64,000 bases of DNA from Clostridium jeddahitimonense (GTDB lineage: Bacteria > Bacillota > Clostridia > Clostridiales > Clostridiaceae). A program made the translations under genes and the position numbers. The notes beneath the pieces are model-generated. The model ran no database searches, was not told the origin of the DNA, and worked only from the letters and a program-made list of their open reading frames with translations. Shown here piece by piece: positions 1 to 9,408 of the stretch. Position 1 is the first letter of the stretch, and each line of letters begins with the position of its first letter. Where the stretch lies: contig LM994670.1 in NCBI GenBank assembly GCA_000753455.2, positions 3,649,622 to 3,713,621 of the forward strand, in the 5' to 3' direction.

Positions 1-750
1 CATAGCTTCTATGGCTAAGTCTTGTCCTTTCTCTTTTGATAGCCTTCCTACCGTAACTATATTAGTAAATGAACTATCGTATTTTATATCTTGATCTTCA
101 TTTGCCATATCATTTATTAAATCTTTACAAATGATGTTTAGAAACAATTCAGTTTTATTCTCTATTCCTGAAATTGTGCTAATTAATTTATCTTTAGCTT
201 CATTTGACACTGCAAATATTTTATTGTAGCTCTTATACATACCTTCATATAACTTTTTATTAATACAATGTTTAATCACATCAAAATGAACCCAAGCTAC
301 CTTTTTTTCTGCATCAACTTTTTTTGCTACATATGAATCAATTATTTCTGTTGGTCCTGCATACGAAATAGCAATATCATATTTATTATTACATTTCGGA
401 ATTTCTTTTAAGATGTTTTTGTAATATATGTATCTATTTTCCATATTTCTAGAAAAAAAATAAATAACTCCAAATCTTATAGCTTTTATATAGTTCCTAT
501 TTTTAATAAAATTTTTTATAGTTGTTTGTGGCGGCTGCATAATAATTTCTTTAATATCTTTAAACCATTCTGCTTCTTCTACCTTAACCCATTTAGGCAA
601 ATATTCTAAGAATCCACCCTTCTTCTCTAAAAGTAATACAGTTACGTCATATTCATCTTGAGGAATCTGAGACAATAATGATAATAATGACTTTTCTACT
701 CCCCCTATATTCATTGAACTTAATACAAATAATATTTTCTTAATTGTCAT
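1..750 (-). CDS. GT4-family glycosyltransferase (partial, C-terminus off the left edge)
   Basis: The visible 250 residues are the N-terminal Rossmann half of a GT-B glycosyltransferase and the start of the second domain, which opens with TVGRLSKEKGQDL, the usual nucleotide-sugar-binding strand and loop. The frame is open to base 1, so the C-terminal catalytic EX7E half is cut off by the window. It is a close tandem paralogue of the next gene: both share a Pro-Pro-Gln-(S/T)-Thr-Ile-Lys segment and an Ala-Gly-Pro block. The ATG lies only 2 bases after GGAGG. A start at the ATT two codons on would match the paralogue's start and give normal spacing, so the exact start is uncertain. It probably transfers one sugar of the EPS repeat at the cytoplasmic membrane; the sugar is unknown. 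Confidence 0.85.
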   Translation of the reverse strand, partial: MTIKKILFVLSSMNIGGVEKSLLSLLSQIPQDEYDVTVLLLEKKGGFLEYLPKWVKVEEAEWFKDIKEIIMQPPQTTIKNFIKNRNYIKAIRFGVIYFFSRNMENRYIYYKNILKEIPKCNNKYDIAISYAGPTEIIDSYVAKKVDAEKKVAWVHFDVIKHCINKKLYEGMYKSYNKIFAVSNEAKDKLISTISGIENKTELFLNIICKDLINDMANEDQDIKYDSSFTNIVTVGRLSKEKGQDLAIEAM

Positions 751-833
751 TACCTCCTTCTTTTGTTAAAGTAATTCAAATAGTTTATCTATTTCTCTAT
801 TTTCCTCGATAGTTTTATTTTACCAAATTAGCT

Positions 834-1943
834 TTAATATTTTTTATTGTCCAGTAATTTTTTTATAGCTAAGTAAACCTCTTCTGAATCTATTTTAGTA
901 ATAATCCCTGTTTCTTCATTGATTACTTGTTCACTTGCTCCAGTAAAATTAGTAGTTACTATTGGAACATCAAAACATCTTGCTTCAGCTAATGTTATGC
1001 AATATCCCTCATGCCTAGATGGTTGTACATATATATCGCAATTTTTCATGTATGGATATGGATTCTTCTTAGCTCCAAGTAAGATACAATTATCTTTTAA
1101 TCCTAGATTATTTATTAAATTCTGATATTCATTTTTATTAGGTCCGTCACCAATAATATATCCCCTCACCTTATACCCATCATTCCTTAACTTAGCTAAT
1201 GCAGAAATAAAAAGGTCTTGCCCCTTCTCTTCACTTAATCTTCCTATTGTTAATATTCTTGTACCATCAAACTCATCTTCAAACCCAGTGCCTTTAACGG
1301 ACATTTCCCTAACTAAATCTGTAGATACAATATTATAAAACACCTCTACTTTATCTTTAATTCCAGGTAATTTATTAATAAGTTTTTCTTTACCTTTTTC
1401 AGATACTACAAATATATTATTAAACTTTTTATAATTCTTCTCTGCAAAAGCTTTATCAAACCCTATTCGTTCAATATCAAAGTGAATCCATTGAGCTTTT
1501 TTCTTAGAATTTATTTTATTTAACACATAATATGTTATGAAGTCCATTGGACCTGCATAGGCAACAGCTAAATCATATTTACCTTTTAGCTTTGAATAAT
1601 TACTTAAGATATACTTAAAGAAAATACTTTTATTTTTTAATAGCTTAGAAGTATAATAAAAAACTGCTATATTAACTGCTTTTATAATACGTCCTTTTTT
1701 TATAAATTCTTTAATTGTACTTTGTGGTGGGTTATTTAATATAGATTTTATTTCTGAATAATTTTCTAAATACTTAACCTTTACCCATTCAGGTATATCA
1801 CTTAAAAACCCACCATATTGTTCAAGCATTAATATAGTTACCTCATATTTATCCTTAGGTATCTCCGCTATCATATTAAGCAGAGCCTTTTCAGTACCAC
1901 CAATGTTCATATTTATACACATAAATAAAAGCTTTTTCTTCAT
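834..1943 (-). CDS. GT4-family glycosyltransferase
   Basis: This 369-residue GT-B glycosyltransferase has a short N-terminal Rossmann strand with MNIGGTEK around residue 12. The second-domain opening ILTIGRLSEEKGQ lies near residue 230, and the C-terminal NPYPYMKNCDIYVQPS block leads into an EX7E motif (EGYCITLAE), the donor-binding signature of GT4 enzymes. It follows a GGAG ribosome binding site. It sits 83 bases upstream of its tandem paralogue at 1-750 and 17 bases after the GT4 gene to its right, inside the EPS operon. Donor and acceptor cannot be read from the sequence. Confidence 0.9.
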   Translation of the reverse strand: MKKKLLFMCINMNIGGTEKALLNMIAEIPKDKYEVTILMLEQYGGFLSDIPEWVKVKYLENYSEIKSILNNPPQSTIKEFIKKGRIIKAVNIAVFYYTSKLLKNKSIFFKYILSNYSKLKGKYDLAVAYAGPMDFITYYVLNKINSKKKAQWIHFDIERIGFDKAFAEKNYKKFNNIFVVSEKGKEKLINKLPGIKDKVEVFYNIVSTDLVREMSVKGTGFEDEFDGTRILTIGRLSEEKGQDLFISALAKLRNDGYKVRGYIIGDGPNKNEYQNLINNLGLKDNCILLGAKKNPYPYMKNCDIYVQPSRHEGYCITLAEARCFDVPIVTTNFTGASEQVINEETGIITKIDSEEVYLAIKKLLDNKKY

Positions 1944-1960
1944 AACTCACTCCATAACAA

Positions 1961-3148
1961 CTATCCTATTAATTCATAAAATTTATCTAATTCCTCAATG
2001 TTTCCTTTTTTCTCATTTTTTAAATAATTAATAATAGATTCTCTCAAACTTTTATTGTTTATTAGTTCTAATATTCCATCACAAACAGATTGTCCGTTCA
2101 TATCAACTACTAAACCATTTTTTCTATCTACCATTTGAGTAAATACCGCATCAAATCTAGTTGTTACAACAGGTTTATTTAACATTCTAGCTTCTGCTAT
2201 TGCTATTCCAAAGCCTTCTAATACAGATGTTTGTACATATATATCACAATCTTTAATATAAGGATACGGATTAGAGCAAACTCCTAATAACTTAAAGTTT
2301 TCTGATATACCATAATTCTTAATAGTTGCTTTAATTTCATTTTCTAATGGTCCCTTACCTAATACATACCACCTGAAGTTGACACCTTTTTCTTTTAATA
2401 ACTTACATGCTTGTAATGCAATATCATAACCCTTTTGTGGTGCTAATCTTCCTATAGTCAATAGCTTTAATCCCTCAAAATCATCTTTATAACTTTCACC
2501 TATATCAGCCATACTACTTATAAATTTAGGATCATTTATATCACTTATAACTACCATCTTATATCTATACTCCGGAAAGCTTTCTAATAATATATCTCTA
2601 GTAGTTTCTGAAACAGCATTTATATTATCGTACTTATCATAAAATTGTTTTTGAAACTCTATATCTAGTGGCTTTAATCTATAACTAACATTTACCCAAG
2701 CAAATTTCTTTTTAGCCTTTATCTTATCAGCTACATAAAAGGTTGGAATCCCTTGTGCATAACTAATAGCTACATCATATTCCTTTTTTCCTATAGGAAA
2801 TACATTTTCAGTACATTGCCAAAATAATCTTGCCTTTTCAGCATGTGTATATTGCTCTCTCCTAATTTCTCTTGAATATTTAACTCTGCTACAAAGCATC
2901 TTGAAATTTTTAATACTAATTAATTTTAATACTGCCTTTTTTAAAGGAATTTTTGCAAAGCTTGTATACTCTAACGGCTTCAATACATTAACTTCGTTAG
3001 GCAACAATTTTTCAAACTCTCCTCCATATCCAAATAACTGTAAATCAACTGAGTATTTTGAATAATCTATTAAATTTAATAATGTTGTTAAACTCTTTTC
3101 AGCTCCTGCACAATTAAGAGAATCTATTACAAATAATATTTTTTTCAT
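1961..3148 (-). CDS. GT4-family glycosyltransferase
   Basis: A 395-residue GT-B glycosyltransferase, third member of the paralogous group that shares the NPYPY(M/I)K-x-CD(I/L)YVQ block. It has LLTIGRLAPQKGYD near residue 235 and the EX7E motif EGFGIAIAE near residue 320. It lacks a signal peptide and membrane segments, as expected for a cytoplasmic enzyme acting on undecaprenyl-linked sugars. It is transcribed in line with its neighbours. The role in EPS assembly is inferred from the family and the operon; the sugar is unknown. Confidence 0.9.
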   Translation of the reverse strand: MKKILFVIDSLNCAGAEKSLTTLLNLIDYSKYSVDLQLFGYGGEFEKLLPNEVNVLKPLEYTSFAKIPLKKAVLKLISIKNFKMLCSRVKYSREIRREQYTHAEKARLFWQCTENVFPIGKKEYDVAISYAQGIPTFYVADKIKAKKKFAWVNVSYRLKPLDIEFQKQFYDKYDNINAVSETTRDILLESFPEYRYKMVVISDINDPKFISSMADIGESYKDDFEGLKLLTIGRLAPQKGYDIALQACKLLKEKGVNFRWYVLGKGPLENEIKATIKNYGISENFKLLGVCSNPYPYIKDCDIYVQTSVLEGFGIAIAEARMLNKPVVTTRFDAVFTQMVDRKNGLVVDMNGQSVCDGILELINNKSLRESIINYLKNEKKGNIEELDKFYELIG

Positions 3149-3219
3149 ACTTATAACTTCCTACCTATAATTAATTTATTATAGATATTAGAACAATAAA
3201 AACTAATTGTAGGATTATA

Positions 3220-4542
3220 TTAATTTCCTAACATTTTATTTTTTATATTACTAACACTTCTATAATATCTATTACTATATATAACGTCTGGATATTCAAC
3301 TATTGCGGGTATTTCGCGAAATATTTTCACTTGTTTAATTCTTCTATTTATCTCTCTTATCCACTTTAAATCACACATATAATTTTCAGTTTTTTCTTTT
3401 CTTATTAGCATTTCATCATTTTTTATTTGATATAAAACACTTCTCCACTCGCCACAAATTCTTTTTATATCAAAATTGCTATTAACATATCTTATTCCTT
3501 CCTTTCCCATCGTCTTATTTAAATCATCATCTGTAAGTAACTTGATAATAGATTTTATTAATTCATTGTCGTTCTTAATTAAAAACCCTGTTTCTCTATT
3601 TTTAACTGTATTTAATAATCCATAGGTCTTTTTTGCAACTACAGGTATTCCTAATGCTTCAAACTCTATAGCACTAATACAGAATGTTTCATCTTTAGCT
3701 ATCGGATTAAGTATTCCAACTTTAGATTTAGACATAACTTCTATTTTTTTATCATGTGCTAAATCTCCTAAAAATTCTATATCATCTCTTATTTTTTTAT
3801 TATCATCCAATAGATATTTTATAAATGTTTTTTCATATGACTCTTCTGCTATTCCATATTTTCCAAGCTTAGCATTATCATCATACAACTTTCCACTACC
3901 TATTACATATAGCTTACACCCTGGTACCTTCTCTTGTACTTTATGCCAAATCTCTGCTAATTTATGAAACCCTTTTAACGGTCTTATTGCCCCTAAATAG
4001 CATGCTATGTTTTCTTTCCTTTTATCAATATCTTTACTGTTATAAAGAGAACAATCTATACCATTAAATAAATAGTCTGACTTTTTGAAGATTTCATGAT
4101 CTCTTAACCTATCATATTGTTCTTTGCTTACACATATATTTCTCTTAATATAATTAGTTTTACTGGCTAATTTCAAATAATTATAAGTTTCAAAGTTATG
4201 ACACCACATTATAGTTTTAACCTTCAATTCATCAATCAAATTATATACTTTAGTGTCTTCACACTTTGTCCCTCTCAACACTAAAATATCAGCTATCATA
4301 TCACTTGCAATTACTACCGCATCATATATAGACTCACATTTAATTTTATTAATTTTTATAGGTAAATTTTCTATAATTGGAGCTAAAATAGTCACTTCTA
4401 TATCATCATAATATAAATTTAAGTAGTAACTTATACTCCATATCATAAATTCTGTCCCACCAATACCAGGATTACCTTTTTCAGGGTTGGAAAAATCCAC
4501 ATTATTCTTTCTAGAATTTTCAAAATAAAAATATACTTTCAT
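3220..4542 (-). CDS. GT4-family glycosyltransferase, divergent
   Basis: At 440 residues this is longer and more divergent than the neighbouring GT4 enzymes. It has a conserved GIGGTEFMIW segment near residue 27, the second-domain start YLGAIRPLKGFHK near residue 185 and an EX7E motif (ETFCISAIE). A C-terminal extension of about 60 charged residues follows the catalytic domain. It resembles glycosyltransferases from capsule and LPS-like clusters and lacks the NPYPY block of its paralogous neighbours, so it probably has a separate origin. It lies 10 bases downstream of the GT2 gene in the EPS operon. Confidence 0.85.
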   Translation of the reverse strand: MKVYFYFENSRKNNVDFSNPEKGNPGIGGTEFMIWSISYYLNLYYDDIEVTILAPIIENLPIKINKIKCESIYDAVVIASDMIADILVLRGTKCEDTKVYNLIDELKVKTIMWCHNFETYNYLKLASKTNYIKRNICVSKEQYDRLRDHEIFKKSDYLFNGIDCSLYNSKDIDKRKENIACYLGAIRPLKGFHKLAEIWHKVQEKVPGCKLYVIGSGKLYDDNAKLGKYGIAEESYEKTFIKYLLDDNKKIRDDIEFLGDLAHDKKIEVMSKSKVGILNPIAKDETFCISAIEFEALGIPVVAKKTYGLLNTVKNRETGFLIKNDNELIKSIIKLLTDDDLNKTMGKEGIRYVNSNFDIKRICGEWRSVLYQIKNDEMLIRKEKTENYMCDLKWIREINRRIKQVKIFREIPAIVEYPDVIYSNRYYRSVSNIKNKMLGN

Positions 4543-4551
4543 AAAACTCCT

Positions 4552-5526
4552 TTAACTAATCTTTAATTTTATTTTATATATCTGAATTGTTAATGGTATA
4601 TTTAACTTTAATAAAATTATCATATATTTATCTTTTATTCCTAAAGATTTATTATTAATAATTTCATAGTAGTATTTATCCATATAACCCCTTAAAACTT
4701 TTAAATAGTTAATAGCCTGCTTAGTATTAGTTATTTGATTTAATATATAATAAATATTATCTATACACCAGTATGTATAACAATTAAGCAATTCAACTTT
4801 TAAATTCACATAATTTTTATTAAAAAAACGGAATATTTCATCCCATCCAATAAACGATTGTAATCTATTTTTGTTATATTTTTTGGTTAATATACTTTCA
4901 TCTCTTTTAACATAAATATACCCAACATAATTTGTGAATATAACTTTACTTGAATTTGCTATGATTTTATATGTTGCCGATAAATCTTCATGCACTCTTC
5001 CTTCTGGGAATCTTATTCCATAAAAACACTTCTTTTTACATATCTTATTCCATAAAGCAAATCTATATAGATTTGCTTTAAACATTTCTTTTAATGCTTC
5101 TTCAGTATCCATTATTTTTGTATAAATATCGTCTTCAATACCATATATTTCTCCATTAATTTCTCTGGAATTTTTACATATAGCTATATCGGAATTTGTA
5201 CTAATGCATAAATTGTATAACACTTCAAACATATCCTCATTTATATAGTCATCTGGATCTACAAATCCTATATATTCTCCTAACGCTGAGCCTAATCCTA
5301 CATTTCTAGCTGAACTTACTCCTCCATTTTCTTTATGAATAACTTTTATTCTTTCATCTTTTTTCGAGTACTCATCACATATACTTCCGCTATTATCTGG
5401 TGATCCATCATCTACTAAAATAAGCTCAAATTCTTTAAAGGTTTGATTCAAAATACTCTCTATACATTTAGGTAAATATTTTTCTACATTATAAATAGGA
5501 ACTATAATACTAATTATTGGTTTCAT
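4552..5526 (-). CDS. GT2-family glycosyltransferase
   Basis: A 324-residue GT-A enzyme. The N-terminal ISIIVPIYNVEKYLPKC block, the nucleotide-binding LVDDGSPDNSG near residue 38 and the metal-binding GFVDPDDY near residue 91 mark it as a GT2 family inverting transferase. The C-terminal 100 residues are basic and hydrophobic, consistent with peripheral membrane attachment. It starts 13 bases after the tagD stop. The sugar it transfers cannot be told. Confidence 0.9.
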   Translation of the reverse strand: MKPIISIIVPIYNVEKYLPKCIESILNQTFKEFELILVDDGSPDNSGSICDEYSKKDERIKVIHKENGGVSSARNVGLGSALGEYIGFVDPDDYINEDMFEVLYNLCISTNSDIAICKNSREINGEIYGIEDDIYTKIMDTEEALKEMFKANLYRFALWNKICKKKCFYGIRFPEGRVHEDLSATYKIIANSSKVIFTNYVGYIYVKRDESILTKKYNKNRLQSFIGWDEIFRFFNKNYVNLKVELLNCYTYWCIDNIYYILNQITNTKQAINYLKVLRGYMDKYYYEIINNKSLGIKDKYMIILLKLNIPLTIQIYKIKLKIS

Positions 5527-5538
5527 AATATATACCTC

Positions 5539-5961
5539 TTACTTTAATACAGCTAATTTTTCTCTAAGTATTGTTGATGATGTATCCTTTGTATAAGGAA
5601 AATAAACTACATCAACTCCAACCTTTTTGAATTCAGCTTCTACTTCTATAAACAATGGTTTACCTTTCCAGTCATCTCCAACAAACATTACATCAAAGCC
5701 AATATTCTTCCACGCCAAAAATTTATCTCTATTTTCTTGTGCTACTACTTTATCTACACAATCTATAGCTTGTACTATTTGGCATCTTTCTTCAAAAGGT
5801 ACAACTGGAACTTTATTTTTATATTCTTTTACTAATTCATCTGTACTTACTCCAACTATAAGATAATCACATTGTTCTTTTGCTCTTCTTAATATATTTA
5901 AGTGACCTACATGGAACATATCGAATACCCCTGTTGTATAACCTACCTTATATTTATTCAT
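5539..5961 (-). CDS. tagD: Glycerol-3-phosphate cytidylyltransferase (TagD type)
   Basis: This 140-residue nucleotidyltransferase makes CDP-glycerol from CTP and sn-glycerol 3-phosphate. The HxGH motif (HVGH, residues 17-20) that binds the CTP phosphates is intact within TGVFDMFHVGHLNILRRA. The C-terminal TKDTSSTILREKL corresponds to the second signature (RTEGISTT in Bacillus TagD). It is directly downstream of the CDP-glycerol-using transferase gene, so the pair forms a glycerol-phosphate module inside the EPS operon. In Bacillus the enzyme feeds wall teichoic acid synthesis; here the context points to glycerol phosphate in or on the exopolysaccharide. Confidence 0.92.
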   Translation of the reverse strand: MNKYKVGYTTGVFDMFHVGHLNILRRAKEQCDYLIVGVSTDELVKEYKNKVPVVPFEERCQIVQAIDCVDKVVAQENRDKFLAWKNIGFDVMFVGDDWKGKPLFIEVEAEFKKVGVDVVYFPYTKDTSSTILREKLAVLK

Positions 5962-5979
5962 ACCCTTTCCCCCTAAACT

Positions 5980-7134
5980 TTAAGAAAAGCAAACCTCTTC
6001 TATTTTTTTAGCTAAATTATCACAAGCTTTCCCATCTTCAAAGCTCACTATTTTCTTATAGAAATCTTTTAATTTACATTTGTATTCTTTGTCATCAAAA
6101 CAATTTATTGAACTTATTAGTTCTTCATTGCTCAACGAATTTATAAAAGGTAATTCTTTTATATTGAAATATAACTTTCTATCATTTTTTATATACTCTT
6201 CTAAATCTGGTACATATAAAAAGCATGGCTTTTCTGTTAATGCAAAATCAAACATCAATGAAGAGTAATCTGAAATTAATATATGCGATGAAACTAATAA
6301 CTCTTGAATATCATCATATTTAGTTGCATCTATGACATTTTCCCCATGTATTATCTCTTTAGATTTAGATACTAGGTGTGGATGTAACCTTACTAAAAAT
6401 GACCACTGTCCTCCATATTTTTTCTTAACTGCTTCAATTACATTCTGATAATCTACGTTATAAACCTCTAAACTATCACCCTTTCTAAAGGTAGGAGCAT
6501 ATAATATAAGTTTTCTATCTTCATTTATTCCTAAAAGCTTTTTTACTTTCTTACTTATTTCATTATTATCTTTTAACAACATATCACTTCTAGGAGTTCC
6601 TTTTTCAAATATCTCTCCTTCATACCAAAAAGCTCTCTTAAATATTTCTGTGCTATATTTACACCCTGACAATAATAAATCGCATTTTTTTGAATCTATT
6701 TTGGCCATTTTAACATAGCTTTTAGGTAATGAAGTTTCAGCATCTTTTTCTATTTGCTTTAATCTTAAAGAGCTATGCCAGGTTTGAATATAATATTGAT
6801 TCTTTCTTTTTTTAAATAACTCTGTAGTTCTAAAGTTAGTTATTATAATCTTTGATGTACATAACTCATAAAAATATCTCAAAGTCATAGACTTAACTTT
6901 TCTAATACCCTCTATATCTTTATGTGAATCAACATCATTAAACTGCCAAACTATATCGAACTTCTCTTTTGGATAATTGTTAACTAAATACTCTGATATA
7001 TACTTAGGACTATCACCATATTGATTTCCGTAGTAACTAAAAATAAAAATTTTATTTTTCTTAATAGGAAAGATATTAAAAAAATCTACTATTAAATTTT
7101 GTATCTTACTCTTTAATTCGTCTGATAACTTCAT
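5980..7134 (-). CDS. CDP-glycerol glycerophosphotransferase family protein (TagB/TagF-like)
   Basis: A 384-residue member of the family that transfers glycerol phosphate from CDP-glycerol to a sugar or polyol on a membrane lipid carrier. Seen in the sequence: LILYAPTFRKGD near residue 210, the HPH segment near residue 252 and the C-terminal ILISDYSSLMFDFAL block with the conserved Ser-Asp-Tyr-Ser-Ser motif. Length matches a TagB-type priming enzyme (about 380) rather than the longer TagF polymerase, so a single addition is more likely than a chain. It is adjacent to tagD, which would supply its donor. Confidence 0.88.
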   Translation of the reverse strand: MKLSDELKSKIQNLIVDFFNIFPIKKNKIFIFSYYGNQYGDSPKYISEYLVNNYPKEKFDIVWQFNDVDSHKDIEGIRKVKSMTLRYFYELCTSKIIITNFRTTELFKKRKNQYYIQTWHSSLRLKQIEKDAETSLPKSYVKMAKIDSKKCDLLLSGCKYSTEIFKRAFWYEGEIFEKGTPRSDMLLKDNNEISKKVKKLLGINEDRKLILYAPTFRKGDSLEVYNVDYQNVIEAVKKKYGGQWSFLVRLHPHLVSKSKEIIHGENVIDATKYDDIQELLVSSHILISDYSSLMFDFALTEKPCFLYVPDLEEYIKNDRKLYFNIKELPFINSLSNEELISSINCFDDKEYKCKLKDFYKKIVSFEDGKACDNLAKKIEEVCFS

Positions 7135-7159
7135 TACTCTAATACCTCTTCCATTGAAA

Positions 7160-8200
7160 TTAACTTACTATATCTATTCTTTTTAATGTTTTTTCTTTAT
7201 AATTTTTTAAAATTTTTCTTTTCACTTTATTTTTAATTGGTACCAAAGTATTTAATGGCCCCCATAGCTTAAATAACATTAATTGATTTTTTAAATCTTC
7301 TTCTTTATCATTAATAGATTTTTTTAAGTCTTTATAATTTTCTAATATATATTTTCTAATTTCTTTTCTATATATACCCTTCTTATCTTTACTACTATTC
7401 ATAACTAATAAATTGTAGTGAAGAATACTTGTCCTTAATATTAAATTTAGGGACTTATCTGTTAATCCTTTATAATTACTTTCTATAAACTTATGTCTCT
7501 CTTTTAATCCTTTTAATATATCTAAATTTTTTATACTGTAATTAGATACTATACTGTCCTCTCTTTGTAGGTAATAACATAATGGCTTATGAATAATTAC
7601 ATATTTATTTACATTTTTCATAACATTATGAGCCCAAAAAACATCCTCAAATAAAACACCTTTTTTAAAAGGAATATCTTTAATTAAACTGCTTTTATAG
7701 AGTTTTCCCCAAGCAAAGTTCTTTACCTTATTATTAATAACTAATTCTTTCATTAATTCATTGTTATTATAAATTACAGGCTCACTATCTTCCTTATAAA
7801 ATCTATCATCATATAATAAATGGTCTTTATATGTATAGTAAAAAGCAACTTGTACCACATCAGCATTAAATTCATTAATTGTAGAAACCATTGTTTCCAC
7901 CATATTTTTATCTAACCAATCATCACTATCTACAAATAAGGTAAAATCTCCAGTGATTTTTTTTACTCCAAAGTTTCTCGCATCTGAAAGTCCACCGTTT
8001 TTCTTATGAATAACATCTATTCTAGAGTCTTTTTTAGCATATTCATCTGCTATTTTCCCACAATTATCTAGTGATCCATCATCAACTAATATTATTTGTA
8101 AGTTTGTATATGTCTGATTTACTATGCTATTAATACACCTATTAATGTATTTTTCAACATTATATATAGGTACAACTATACTGACTTTTTCCTTTATCAT
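7160..8200 (-). CDS. GT2-family glycosyltransferase
   Basis: A 346-residue GT-A enzyme with VSIVVPIYNVEKYINRC at the N-terminus, LVDDGSLDNCG near residue 38 and FVDSDDWLD near residue 91. It resembles the GT2 at 4,552 in its first 110 residues but diverges afterwards. A Lys-rich C-terminal tail may bind the membrane. It lies 25 bases upstream of the tagB-like gene in the EPS operon. Family is certain; donor and acceptor are unknown. Confidence 0.9.
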   Translation of the reverse strand: MIKEKVSIVVPIYNVEKYINRCINSIVNQTYTNLQIILVDDGSLDNCGKIADEYAKKDSRIDVIHKKNGGLSDARNFGVKKITGDFTLFVDSDDWLDKNMVETMVSTINEFNADVVQVAFYYTYKDHLLYDDRFYKEDSEPVIYNNNELMKELVINNKVKNFAWGKLYKSSLIKDIPFKKGVLFEDVFWAHNVMKNVNKYVIIHKPLCYYLQREDSIVSNYSIKNLDILKGLKERHKFIESNYKGLTDKSLNLILRTSILHYNLLVMNSSKDKKGIYRKEIRKYILENYKDLKKSINDKEEDLKNQLMLFKLWGPLNTLVPIKNKVKRKILKNYKEKTLKRIDIVS

Positions 8201-8216
8201 ACTTTTACCTCATTTA

Positions 8217-9398
8217 CTAAAACAGCTTATAAAACACTTCTAATTGATCTGAATTATTGAATTTGTTTTTTTTACAATTATTACTTATATGCTCTCTTAA
8301 TCCTTTATTATTAATTAGTTTATTAATTCCATTAGCTATTCCTTTTACACTTAGATCAGATATATATCCATCAATCTCATTATTTATCTGACTTTTTGCA
8401 GTATCATAATTAGTTATCATTACAGGCTTTCCTAATATCTGAGCTTCTGTTACTGTTACTGCTTTTCCTTCATATCTAGAAGGCTGAACATATAAATCAC
8501 AAGCTTTCATATATGGATATGGATTTGTCTTTTTCCCTAATAAAATAAAACTATTCTCAAGATTATGTTCTTTTATTAAACCTTTAATTAAATCTTCATC
8601 TCCACCATAACCAACAACATACCATTTAATATTTTTTAATCCCTTATCATGTAATATTTTCAAAGCTCTAACTGCATTATCTATTCCTTTTGCATAACAT
8701 AGTCTCCCTACAGAAACTATATTAAACTTATCTTCTTCAAATTTTTCTTCTATATCTTCATCAGCCATTTTTCTAACGAATTCTGGTGACGTTATATTCT
8801 CCATTACTTTTACTTTATCTTTTAAACTAGGATATTTTTTTATAAATGAATTTTTACATTCTTTTGAAACTGCCATTATATAATCAAATTTATTCCATAT
8901 TTTTAAATCTTCCTTAATATCAGTCTTTATATTTGAGTAATCTGTATGAATCCATGCTATTTTAGTTTTAGCCTTAACCTTATGTGCTATAAAGTAATGT
9001 GGCCATAAATAACTTATTGCTACATCATAATCCTTATCAATTCTAGGTAGAAATGGCATACCATACTTCCACATTAGTTGCATTTGGATTACGCTTTCCA
9101 TATCAGAAATTTTAACTTTATTTTTCCCTTTAAACTTTGCTATAAGCCTTGATGCTCCAATAATCAGGTTTCCTTCTTTTATAACTTGTCCTATACCTTT
9201 TCTAAAAGTAGCTAACTCTTTAATTTCTGGTAATAGATTAACTTTATTAGTTAATAGATTCATAAAATCTCCAGCATGTCTATACAGCAATAAATCTACA
9301 TTATAATTTTTATAATCAAAGTTATCTAACATACTTATTAAACTTCTCTCAACACCGCCAACCTCTAAATCAAAAGAAGTTATTAAAATATCCTTCAT
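8217..9398 (-). CDS. GT4-family glycosyltransferase
   Basis: A 393-residue GT-B enzyme, fourth member of the group with the NPYPYMKACDLYVQPS block. It has IVSVGRLCYAKGID near residue 230 and an EX7E motif (EGKAVTVTE). The N-terminus carries the GGVERS acceptor-side loop common to these paralogues. The related genes at 1, 834 and 1,961 lie several genes away, so copies have been both duplicated in tandem and dispersed within the operon. The gene is preceded by a gap of 10 bases. Confidence 0.9.
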   Translation of the reverse strand: MKDILITSFDLEVGGVERSLISMLDNFDYKNYNVDLLLYRHAGDFMNLLTNKVNLLPEIKELATFRKGIGQVIKEGNLIIGASRLIAKFKGKNKVKISDMESVIQMQLMWKYGMPFLPRIDKDYDVAISYLWPHYFIAHKVKAKTKIAWIHTDYSNIKTDIKEDLKIWNKFDYIMAVSKECKNSFIKKYPSLKDKVKVMENITSPEFVRKMADEDIEEKFEEDKFNIVSVGRLCYAKGIDNAVRALKILHDKGLKNIKWYVVGYGGDEDLIKGLIKEHNLENSFILLGKKTNPYPYMKACDLYVQPSRYEGKAVTVTEAQILGKPVMITNYDTAKSQINNEIDGYISDLSVKGIANGINKLINNKGLREHISNNCKKNKFNNSDQLEVFYKLF

Positions 9399-9408
9399 AC
9401 CCTTTCCC

